DNA from: Lineus longissimus
Lineage: Eukaryota > Nemertea > Pilidiophora > Heteronemertea > Lineidae
Reading direction: 5' to 3'
NCBI RefSeq assembly: GCF_910592395.1
Contig: NC_088310.1
Location: forward strand, 25,065,491-25,129,490
Length of the DNA stretch: 64,000 nucleotides
The notes beneath the pieces were generated by a model. It ran no database searches and was not told the DNA's origin. It saw nothing but the letters and a program-made list of their open reading frames with translations. A program made the translations under genes and the position numbers. Of this stretch, positions 35,851-46,855 are shown one piece after another. Position 1 is the first letter of the stretch. Each line of letters opens with the position of its first letter.

Positions 35851-38800
35851 TCAGTGATGATGCCCAAGTGATAACAGCACAGGTACTAATGATCCAATCA
35901 CCAATAAAGTCAACTCTAACCACGTGAATCCCTTATGTTCCCTGATAATGACAGTTCCATTAACTGTGGTAGGTTGACTGCCCATACTAGCTATCTCAGG
36001 AAGCACGTGGACTGTGGAGACATAAAGAAAGGTGCCAGCACTAAATAACATAGCGATTCCAGTCGCGTTTATATTAGATAGCGTTTCTTGACTTTGCTGC
36101 AAACAGAGAAAAAGAGAAGTTAGGACAGTAAAGTTACAACACATTAATACTCTCATGGCTGGACCAACAATCCACCAAACACCCCCTCTTAAGACCCCAA
36201 GGATAGAAATTCTATTGGAGACAGCTGTATGAGGTCTTCAGCTGCAGCTTCTCAGAGACTAGAGCGCCCTGAATCAATAGACAAAATATATGAGTATCCA
36301 CACTATCTTAATTTATTTCATTTTTGGTTCAAAAATGTCAACAAATTTGCCACTTTCCATCTTGGCAGTACGAAAATGAACATAGCAGAATACGTTATAC
36401 TCACTTGTCCTAGGCAAAAGAATGTTATCAAAGCTAGCACAGGAGCAGCTAGTGAAAATACCAGCAGATGTCTACGTATCCTGTTTCTTTCAAAATTATC
36501 ATGAAGTAAAAACGTTACTAATCCAAATGCCGCTGGTGCCTGAAACAACAAGAAATAAATGCATCACAATACGAAAGTGGACTTTTGATAAATACCTAAA
36601 GATGGTGCCATCTGAAGACGATCATACGAGATGTTACTGTTATCTCTGGTATGAACTTTCCATGGTGCTTTCTCGTCTCAATTTGATCAGGTAGATTTTT
36701 GTATACAAGTGGAGAAGACCAATATATGAGGCCCTACCTTGGATATAAATATACCATTACAGTTCACACAGGTGAATGAATCACAACACAACAAGATATA
36801 CTGTACCTTATGAAGCATGATCGCAATGAAGACTATCATCGTAACATGAGCCTGTGACATACTTGCAGCAGCTCCCAATGCAACACCATCGGCTGGAAAA
36901 AGTTTTTTAAAAGTTCCTTCAAACATTATACTTAACTTGTTTTAAACTAGTTCCATTTATGTTCAATTTTACCAATTATGCAATGATTTGTGACAATGTT
37001 GGTTCAAATATGTGATTGTACCATCCATCATCATCACCCACCACAGTATATCACATTCAAAGACTGGCAGAAAAGCATGCATTCCCTAAAGACGGGAGAA
37101 TGTGATGAAATTGCAAAGAGAGCTTTAGATTAAGCCTTGAACTTCACATTTTCCCTTTATCGTCCACAAGGAGTTGGGGTCATAATTCAGTCCATCCTAA
37201 ATAACCTAGGCCCATCTGTGACACTTACTTACCTGCTGCATGCACTACTAAACCAATGGTAGCTGTCATTTTACTTCGACTCTGTATTGTTGTACCAGTT
37301 TCACTATCTGAAAATACGAACAAAACTGAGTCAATATCAGAAGTGAACATGGAGAAGAAGCAAAAGCAAATATCATCACTCAGCTAAATAAAATCATTGA
37401 TTTTGAAATGATCTGAGAACTGTAAACGTTCCCTCTATTACTTGTGAGGGTAAATTCATACAGCTGTCCAAATCTTTCAAAGGCAAAAAATCAATCATCA
37501 TCTAAGTGCATAATGCACAAACATCATTTGAAATTTTTCAGAAACAAATGTTCTATTTTCAACTATACCTGAGACATGATGACTATGTGATCCACCCCCG
37601 ATCTGATCGACCAGCAACATGAAGACGAAGCCAAGTACAAGAGCCACACCGATCACACTATGAAGGTCTGCATCGTTATGGTCATGGGAATGTGTAAGGC
37701 CATGGTCATCTGCCTTGACATCTTTCTTCACAAGAGGGTTGGAAGCAGCAGCAGCAGCCTCATGGAGATGAAATGCCTCTGTAATCAAAGAGAGATGCAA
37801 ATACAATGTTTTGAAGTACAGTACCAGGAGGACACTCTCTATCAATATCCTCCCACAGCTGGCCTCTGTATCATTCCTAAAAATTAACTCAATCAAAGCC
37901 CTGCTGAAATTGGCCAGATTAGGTAAGATAAGCGTGTCTTGGTCATTACATGTACATCGATGTGCATCACTCCACTGTCCACTGCTGTGAGTGTATTTTA
38001 CTTAAGAGACAATCTAAAGGACAGCTATGGGAGCAGGCCTCTAAAAGGCAAGTACTCTGATTTGGTCCCAAATTGGTAATTTTCATTCAATATGACAGTG
38101 GTAAATCAGGACATAATTTGTCAGTCCCCTACTAGAGAAGTTCCAGTGAAGTTGAAATTTCTGAATGACTAAGCCTTGTGTACATGGACATGTTTGGTAA
38201 TGTCTGCAGTCAAATACTCCTCTGACTTACGTTTCCTAGTTTCATATAAAGTGTGCACCCCTTCTGGTATGATCACAGATAATGCAGTTCCGACAAGCAA
38301 GCCAGCTCCAAGCACCGTCACAAGTTTCAACTTTTCCTGGAAAGAGAGAATTAGCCAACCAATATCATCACATTTTTCAAAAATATTGAGAGTGTGAATT
38401 TTATTCATTATTCTTGTCATTATTATTCAATATTGTTACTTTTACCAATATTGACTCTGACAGTGACACCGAGTGGAGTCACTGCTTACTGCCGAACTGA
38501 GAAAACAAGCACACTCTGACTACACCTACTTATGACACCAACACGAACAGAAGACACCCACACTATTTTCAAGAGCTGCAAATGTGGAATTAAAGCATTG
38601 TCACTCATGACAGTGTTGAATGTTCATCCCATCAAGTGTATGTGAATAACACAATTCCTTCACAATTCAACTGAATAACATGAATGAGGAGCCTCAAACA
38701 TGTCAAAAGAACAGATGGCAATATCCTAATGATCAAATTCATCAATAGGCCCTTTTCCAGATACGCTGATACCACCTAGGGACGGCAAGACAAACTACCT

Positions 38801-39600
38801 TTACAATAGGTTTTTACAGTCAATGATGCCAGACAATGACTCTCGAGCCATTGGGTGATATGAATAAAGACTAGCAAATGCTTTTATCTAAATCTCCATG
38901 TACATTTACACTAGGCCTTCCTGTACAAAACCGGAGTAAAAGCATTTGCTAGTCTTTATTCATATCACCCATTGTCTGGCGTCTTTTACCGTGAAGATCT
39001 ATTGTAAAGATGGTTTGTTTGGCTGACCCTAGGCTGTACCGGCGTATCTGGCAAAGGCCCTATTTAGTATGTATGCATGCAACACCGGAATACTCCTCTG
39101 ATGACTTTGAATCTCCTTTGAGGACTTTGAACCAATTATAGTCGAATCTTATGACCACCAGAAAGTGTTCACCGAGGGGCGTTGCTAGCGCCCCCCCCTT
39201 CCCCGCTCGAACCCTCCTCAGCTACTGGATACTGGAGTACTGCACTGTCATTATTAGTGTCAACTGATCAGGGGCCGAGGCCGGGGGCATGGCCATGGAC
39301 ACTGGACAGTCCAAATCGAAATCCGCAAGAAATCTAAACACTGACTGCTGAGCTCTGCCATTACGAGCACCAATTAACATGATCATGTGTGCATGGCAAC
39401 TGTGGCCTACATCCATCCGGCCCCACGCATTGCACATTGTGTACGTGGTGATGTGTACATTTTGTACTGACTACGACTGAAGTCTGAACTGAACAGAAAA
39501 TTACCTCGGAAAAAGAGACCGCCAATGGAATGGAACCAGCCAAATAACAGCCAATTAACATGGCTATAGACAAGAGAATCACTGTCCAGAAGTCATCCAT
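35851..39600 (-). CDS. SLC39A9: Zinc transporter ZIP9
   Basis: Seven exons in coding order: 39505-39600, 38231-38336, 37569-37778, 37233-37307, 36807-36892, 36405-36539, 35851-36096. They join in frame to 317 aa, close to the ~307 aa of vertebrate ZIP9. The start [17 protein letters not shown] matches the family start. Conserved blocks: [11 protein letters not shown] and IIPEGVH (helix 2), a His-rich loop (THSHDHND), [31 protein letters not shown] (helix 4 zinc-site His and Asp), IMLHKAPAAFG (helix 5 His), and [17 protein letters not shown]. It ends in HHH. ZIP9 moves zinc into the cytosol from the Golgi/secretory route and plasma membrane. It is head-to-head with the ERH-like gene. Confidence 0.97.
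38744..39066. mobile_element. Foldback MITE in SLC39A9 intron 1
   Basis: Two inverted arms (about 38744-38885 and 38936-39066) pair over most of their length: the left starts TAGGCCCTTTTCCAGATACG, and the reverse complement of the right starts TAGGGCCTTTGCCAGATACG. Both arms contain TTTACAATAG and, nearer the centre, GACTAGCAAATGCTTTTA. The terminal TA suggests a TA target as in Tc1/mariner relatives. A related single arm lies at 45775-45875. Confidence 0.8.
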
Positions 39601-40211
39601 GATGTTATATAATCAAAATAATCATTCATCGACAATAAATATGAGTTTGACAAACAAATCAGACTAAAAGTGAAAATCACCACCGCCACATCAAACTTTT
39701 GATTGGACTGATTAACGATTGATGGCGCTGGAATCGCCAGTAGACGGCGTTGTAAATCAAAAATCCGATAATCGATACTTCATTATTTTATGTGGCATTT
39801 TCGCATTTTCTGTGCATTTTTGGCAACAAAAACACACGATTGTTGGGCAATTATCAAGCAGAATGGTATGTTCGCCGTTCATGCATGATGGAGTCGTGTT
39901 TTTAAGTATTACAAAAAAACAGTGATGTTCTAAGTCAAGAATGCAATTTAACATAAAAATGTTCAAGTATTTTTATGTTACCTATTTTCAGACACTAACT
40001 AGTTTTGTCATCTTGAAGGTGTCTTCAGTTAGGATGCATTGCGGTACAAGCCTCCACTCAGCCCATCTCACTGCCTTGGGCCCCATATCCTGGCTTTTAA
40101 GAACATGTGAGACTGATGAGTCTCACTCTCTTAGTAGGATTAGGAGTAGGATGATAGATATCTTCCTTGCAATTGCAGTAATAGAATCCTGATTAACATA
40201 TTTTTTTGCAG
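39601..40211. promoter_or_regulatory. Shared upstream region of SLC39A9 (-) and ERH-like (+)
   Basis: The two start regions are about 0.6 kb apart and face away from each other, so the promoters of both should lie here. The first non-coding or start-codon exon of the ERH-like gene may also be in this stretch but could not be placed. Confidence 0.4.
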
Positions 40212-40226
40212 GCTGGAGTAATTGGC

Positions 40227-41218
40227 ATGCGTGATCATACGATACTCCTGTTACAGACTGATGCGAAGACCAAGACATTTTCAGATTATGAGACCTGCAG
40301 GGAATCCCTTGACGGTTTGTCATCATTCTCCCGGGGTTTGAAATGAGAATGAAACCAAATCAGCTGGAATGGAATAAACTTGAAAAATCTCATAGCTGAA
40401 GACTATAGGTTGTCAGTTTGGGCATGTGGCTGAAGGAGTATCAAGCCTCTTTTCAAATTTATTATCTCAAATCCTCAAGACCTGAAAGCAATCTTGATGA
40501 CTCAATACAAAGAACAGAAAAGATTCTGCCACGTGATACACTTTTACTTCCATTATTTCAAAGATAAAGAACTTTTACTCCAAACAAAATTGTGTGCTAA
40601 ATCAGCCTTATGAAACTGATTAGATTGCTATTTATGTTTCAGATATCTGTAAAATATTCGAAGATCATCTCCGTAAGACGTTCCCACATAATCAGTCCAT
40701 TACATATGACATCAGCCAGTTGTTTGATTTCATTGACAAGTTCGCTGACATGACGTGCTTAATGTAAGTGTGGAATTGTATGAAAAAGATTTAAGGCTTG
40801 CCTTTATGTTTTTGGTTGCATGCAGTAGGAAAAATAACTTTTGCTTCTTTATGGCCGCAATGTAACAGTTGTACCTTTTAGATGTGATCAAGTAAAATTA
40901 AGTTGACGTAACTTGGGTTTCATCCGCAGAACTTCCAATTGACCCCAAACCCAGTCTACCAAATGCTGAAAGTATGTTTTTTAAAATTGCACAATGTAAA
41001 CCAACATAAATTCTGTCTTTCCTCCATGTGAGTGGCAGTTGCCTTGGTTGCAGAGGATTTTAATCAACTTCATTCGTTTCAGATATGATCCAGATGACCG
41101 AGCATACGTCCCCCACACCAAGGCCTGGATCAAAGAACAGATCTACATTCTCATGAGGAAACAAGCACAGGGTCATGATTCATCAGCGCGTTCTCATCAT
41201 AATATCACAAACTTTTAA
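40227..41218 (+). CDS. Diverged ERH paralogue (enhancer of rudimentary-like)
   Basis: Coding exons 40212-40314 (internal ATG at 40227), 40643-40763 and 41083-41218 give 114 aa from that ATG. They read [70 protein letters not shown], aligning along the full ERH fold, a small dimeric splicing and mRNA-decay cofactor. Intron positions and phases (1, then 2) equal those of the canonical copy at 43561-46208, so the duplication was DNA-mediated, not a retrocopy. Differences include KTFPHNQ for the invariant KRMNPNSP and an extra C-terminal tail (GHDSSARSHHNITNF). The exon is open upstream of the ATG in phase 0, so a further start exon (ATG joined to GCTGGAGTA) is possible. The function may have shifted. 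Confidence 0.87.
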
Positions 41219-42860
41219 GTACATTTGGAATTGGAGTCATTTACATTGCATCGTTGGAAGTAATTTTGTAATGGGTTGATGACACTGACCAACACTGTAA
41301 ACCCGGGATTTAGCGACTTGTTCATTTGGCACATATTTTTGTGTTTTTTTTCTAAATTGAAAAACACTATTAGGTTGTCCTTCAGAAATGAATGTCATTA
41401 AAACAATTAATTTAACACTGTTTGTTTCAGGGATTGAAAGTATAAGTGAATTTAGAACAGCAGGTCAATACTTTCAGGTTTACAGTGTCTTATGCACACC
41501 TTGGAAAACAGATATCCAGCTGTTTGAGTTAAAGTGAATCCTTTTGACACAAGTAGATCAGAAGAAAGTACTCTAATGACTCTTTTAGATGTGACACTTT
41601 CTGTGGATTGTGGGTCTAATGTGTGGCACTGCCATCTGCGAGTTGGAATTCAGATAATGTTCCATTTGCATTCTGATTCAAGAGACCAGTGTTAGGCTGT
41701 AGGGTTCCTCTGTCTGAGAGTGTGAGAAATATGTAGATTTTTTAAAGGCCATCACAATTATGTTTCAAACATGTTAAGAGATGCTGGTTGAGAGAAATTG
41801 TATGCGACAGGCATCTGAAATCCAATCATCAACTAAGCATGGGCCACCTTGTGCAAAAAAAACTTGTAGTAGGAAATATTACTTATCTTACTTTGTGATG
41901 TAATCACTTCATGACCTATAGAATATGCCTTTATGAATTTTCTTTGTCTAATTTTCTGTCATACCTGAGTAATAAAAGGTGTGATTGTATGTACAATATA
42001 AGTTTACTCTTGTGTTTCTTTTATCATGTCTTCAGTTCCATTTTCCTCAATTTATTGATATCTTCCATAAGTCAGGATAGGCTGTACTCATGAACACAAG
42101 TGTTCACACCTTCTCAAGCATTCCATTTTGTCATGCACTGCATTCATACTCAATGATCCAAGATTACAGGGAAACCACGTGCTGGCCACCAAACAAATCC
42201 ATGTGGCAAAGTCTCCCTGCCCTGATTGGGCCTTGTGAAGACTGGAAAATAAAAGTGGTAAACATGTACATGTGCACCCTCTTTACAGTACTCTATCGTT
42301 TGTCTTGTGCACTGTGTAGAGACGGGAGTAAGCTCTATTGGACACTGGGCTGGAGTTCATCTCTCCACTGGAACATTGGGTGGTAGGACTATGTCTCTCC
42401 TGGACACTCAGTAGCTGGGGTTCGTCTCTCCTGGACTCTGTCCCTGGGCAGCCCATCGTGTCAATACGTGTATCTTTCCCAGACACTAGATGCCTTGCTT
42501 ACATGAGTAAACTTTGCATGATTCAGCCTTGTATAAACCACATCTTCGCATATGGCAGGTCTAAGTCCAAGGCAGTTTACAATACATGTACGATGAATAA
42601 AACAGATTTCATATAGAACACACAAAAAGTGCTGGTTCATGATCAGTCAAGTCTATGCAAGGTTTATCGTACTCCTCGCATGGGCACTAGGCGACAATAG
42701 CGAGTAGGCATCTTTTTTATGTGCACTTCACAACGGGAGCAGACTTTGGCAGTAGTGGATGACAGGAGCAGGTTCTCTTCCTCTTCTGTAAGCATCTTTT
42801 CAGGGAGTAAGCACAGCCTTCATTGTATATAACTTGTAATAACTGACAAAAATAAAATGT
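41219..42860 (+). other. 3' UTR region of the ERH-like gene
   Basis: No coding exon seen. AATAAA occurs near 41971, 42247 and at 42851-42856; the last faces the minus-strand signal of canonical ERH (TTTATT at 42875-42880). Which signal is used is unknown. Confidence 0.4.
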
Positions 42861-42880
42861 TTCCACCGAATACTTTTATT
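42851..42880. terminator. Facing polyadenylation signals of the two ERH genes
   Basis: AATAAA on the plus strand at 42851-42856 and on the minus strand at 42875-42880 (TTTATT as written). They suit the ERH-like (+) and ERH (-) genes that converge here. Use of these signals is inferred. Confidence 0.5.
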
Positions 42881-43560
42881 TTCTTAAATATTTGGAATAC
42901 GATACAATATTGAAATGAAATTGATGAAATGAACATGGGACTATGAACTGATATTTGTGACAACCATGTATGGTTTCTTAAAATGTGTAGACTAATCTAT
43001 GGGGTCAGAGTCTATTGTTTTCTTTACAATTGAAGACGAAAAGAGTGCTGATGGATCCATGATGCACTCAAAAACCACAATTTCAAATTCAGAAACATTT
43101 CTGACAACTGACAAAAATGCAATATTTCGACATCAGAATAAAAAGTTGAAAATGATTTTTAAAGATGATTTTGATATCCAAGTCCTGATACTACACCAGA
43201 CTGACGAAATGGTGTCATCACTGCACAATGGGCATGTGAATATCTACATTGTCAACACACAGGTAATGATGCAAACAAAGCAGACACAGATGTACCGAGC
43301 CTGATAGAATAGAGGCATGTACTGCACAATGGCCCAAACAGTGCTCACAAGAAATCACATCCCAAGAAAACTGCCGAAGTAACTGCTCGATAAAATAATA
43401 TGGCATAGTGCACCTAAAATACGACCAAGGAGAAGAAAAGCGAAATTTACTGCATTTTTTATCACCTTTCTCTTCCAGCCAATATTTCAATACAGGACTT
43501 CTGCAATTATCTCAGGATACCGATGAATAAATAGTCTCTGATTCATCCTGTCAATCATAT

Positions 43561-46208
43561 TTACACCGGGGCCTGACTCTTGAGAAGAATGTATATCTTT
43601 TCCTTGATCCATTCCTTGTCACGGGGAACATAGACCTTCGTTGACTTTTGATACCTGGAAGTGGAAAGCAACATATAAAATGGTGAAGCAGAATTTGCCG
43701 AAGTAAAAACTTAACAACCTACTGTAGTATAATGAGCAAGAGAGGATAGTAATGCAGAAGCAAAATAAAACATCTGTTAACTGATTTTAGAAACAGTTCC
43801 ATATCCTGTGACCTGAATTTTACTTTTGTGAAACACAAAAATGAATACTCTAACAAACTGAATGCAGTATACCATACATTACAAACAGGTATAATAAAAC
43901 TTGTCATCTGTGTAATTGCTCTCCAGACTTCTGTACTGTGCAACCAATCGTTGCCAGAAAGTTTTACCTGCCATAATAGGCTGGGTGTCGTACATGTTAA
44001 CTTCTTGAGATTGCTACTGTAGGTGCACGAAATTCCAATGTTACAAACTACAACAGACTCATGACTTGACATACTTTCTAAAGCTCAACTTGCCTCAAAA
44101 ATGACCAGAGCAAAATGTTCAGTCATGAGGAGGAAATAGCAGTCGACAGTTGACCCCAAAATAATCTGGAATGATGAAGCACTTAAATTTACCAAGGCAA
44201 GAAAAGCAAACTTTTAACTCTCATTCTCTAACTTACACAAGACAGCTGACATCTGCAAGCTGATCCAGGAATTCAAACAGTTGACTGATGTCGTATGTGA
44301 TGGATGGACTGTTGGGATTCATTCGCTTCAGATGTTCTTCATATATTTTACAGACTCCTGCAATGGAAAAGTCAAAACCTTTATATACTTTTAGATATCT
44401 TTGAACTGTATCAATCAATTCCTTGCATTTACCTTCACCAATTATAACATTTTTTGGAAAAAAGAACACCAAAAAAGGACTTAAGGCTTACCTTCCAAGC
44501 AGTCATTCACGGCTTCATAATCTGAATAGGTCCTTGACTCCGGCTTGTGCAGTGTCGGCTGGACAAGCAGAATTGTGTGAGACTGAAATATAAAAGAAGT
44601 TGCTGTCATCTCAGTGAACATTGTCATTTCCTAATACTGTGATCGATTGAATCTGAAACAAAATCATTCTGTCTTGAGATACACCATTTTCTTCCAATAC
44701 ACACGCCATAGCAGTGAACATTGTAAGAATGTGGTATGATTCCATTCATTTGGTAAAACAGCATTCACACATACATTTATTGCAAACAAGGTGATAACTG
44801 CTGTGAGGAGCCCTCAACAATTTCAGGAAAACTTGAATAGCAACAACTGCAAAGTACAAGTCTACATACAAGTTCAAAGATTGGCTCCTTAAGAGTTGAT
44901 ATGTCCTCCATTGTGATTCACAATTAATAATGTCCCGATGTCAAAACAAGTCCTCACCAGCAAAGCACAATCACTAGAATGGTAGTTTGGAGGTCCATAT
45001 GGTTCAGTTCCAGGGGCCTCTACTAATCCATGCACAGGGAACAAATAGTGATGCTTTATGTTTTACATCAAGTTCCAGCTACTCCAGATGACTTGGTGTT
45101 AGCCAAAAAACAATTTCTCACAAGCGTTTTATTTTTGCCAAGTGAACTTGAAAACATTTTTTGTTGGGCTGTTCTTATATCTAACTACTACTTTGTCAGA
45201 TTCCTCCCCCCATTCTAAAAGCTAGATAAATGGTGATTCATTTTCTGATGCCACACAACCCTTAGATAGAGGTAGAGGTAGATCTTATCTAAAGAGAAAA
45301 TAGTGACGAAAGTAAGAGAACAAATAAGCCCACAATTTCGAGGAGACTCCAATGACTTGGCATAGTAGCCTGCTCACACCTCATTGAAGAACAACTGATA
45401 CGACAGATTCCAAAAAATTACTTCTTCTGGCCTGATCACCTAATGAGATTCTCATCACCTGCTGTGCCATGGGCTGCATGCATCAGCAGCACCATAGATT
45501 ATGCCACAGAGCCCATAGTATCTGTGGTGATAGACCAAACAAAAGAACTGCTTGAATAATTCATGTTTAAATTTTAAACTGGGATCACTGCAGCTTTTGC
45601 AGGCAAAATGCTCTGGAGCAGACCTATAGATTAAACATGAATGAAGGCCCTGGGTCAAATTCAAAAAGCTGTTTGTTTTGTCAACATTTCAACGACAAAG
45701 TATAAATGCTCACATGATCCAACAGTAACAGTTGCATACTATTCAGCCGGTACCATGCACCTACGGTCGGACCAAAAAAAACCATCTTTACAATAGATCT
45801 TAACAATAATGACGCCAGACAATGCTAGGTGGTACACTACCGGCATATCTGGCATGCAACAGCAAAGGGCCTATTGGCTATTCAGCATTGCCATTGATTT
45901 GATTAGCTGAAGACCCCTTATCAAAAGTCCTCAGACTTCACATTAGCGGCATCAAACACACATTGACCTGGTCTCCAGTTTACTACTTTCTTTATCTTCT
46001 GTTGTTGGCATAACTTAAATTTTTAAAAGTCAAAGAAATGAGTGAATGAAAGTGAAACATCCACTCCACTCTCCACTCCAGTGACCAGTCAATCAGGAGT
46101 GTGGCAATTACAACATTTTCAAAGCATCGTTCTTCACCAAAAGACCTCAAAGTCGCGGTCCCATAGCTTATGAGTGTTCTTTGCAACCTCAAGTATTTCA
46201 CTAACCAT
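43561..46208 (-). CDS. ERH: Enhancer of rudimentary homolog
   Basis: Coding exons 44492-44582, 44237-44357 and 43561-43654, preceded by a start exon. The product reads [81 protein letters not shown]: almost identical to animal ERH (104 aa; here 102). ERH is a conserved nuclear homodimer working with splicing and RNA-decay factors. Family genes splice immediately after the initiator ATG, and the exon here begins TCT CAC in phase 0. The best start exon candidate is the ATG at 46206-46208 followed by donor GTTAGT; this part is uncertain (about 0.4). Coding exons are certain. It is head-to-head with NOC2L. Confidence 0.95.
45775..45875. mobile_element. Solo arm related to the 38744-39066 MITE
   Basis: Contains ACCATCTTTACAATAGATCT, GACGCCAGACAATG, TACCGGCATATCTGGCA and AAAGGGCCTAT in the same order as the right arm of the foldback MITE. 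Only one arm is present. It lies in the presumed first intron of ERH. Confidence 0.7.
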
Positions 46209-46855
46209 TATTAAGTGAGAAATACGGAATTTAATCGGGTTTTTTCAAAAATAAAACAATGTGTTCTGCAATGCACGCAACAATGTACGTAAAATGGTTT
46301 CATCGATTGGCGCCAGGTGGGGCATTAGTTGTTGTTGTCGTGTACAGTAAACTCCAAAGACATTTTCTCCTTGAGACTTGGTCTCTGACGATGTCCTGAC
46401 ATGGTTTATTTTGTTTGATTGCTAGCGCCGCGCTTGCGCGAGTAAGCGCCAGTATGTTCTTTTTGGCGCTTCACCACGCGCCAGGCCGAAGTGAGCGACC
46501 CTGCGAGTCCGAGTGAGACTTGACAACGATGAGATGTATCATTTCTTTTATGTGTTTTGCTCCATCTAGTGGCAATCATATACACTAGCATATTCTGTAC
46601 AACTCTAAAATGGAGAGCAAGAAAAGGTGCAAAACACGTGGTCGAAATACTTGCAAATATCTGCTTAATGGATAATTGATTTTCGATGTCATGTTGCTTA
46701 GTCTAAAGCATTTGTAACAGGCATCGTTATGAAGTAAAGTTTTGGGTGTTTATTTCCCATCGGAGTCGAAAAACGACTAACGAGTGCTGTTTTCTTCTGT
46801 GTCATAAATACCGATTGTCGGATGGGTAGTTTTTTTGCATTTTGACGAAAATATC
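46209..46855. promoter_or_regulatory. Bidirectional promoter region, ERH (-) / NOC2L (+)
   Basis: About 650 bp between the candidate ERH start and the NOC2L start. It holds a CpG-rich stretch around 46425-46505 (GCGCCGCGCTTGCGCGAG and similar) in an otherwise CpG-poor area. No TATA box. A shared CpG-type promoter is inferred. Confidence 0.5.
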
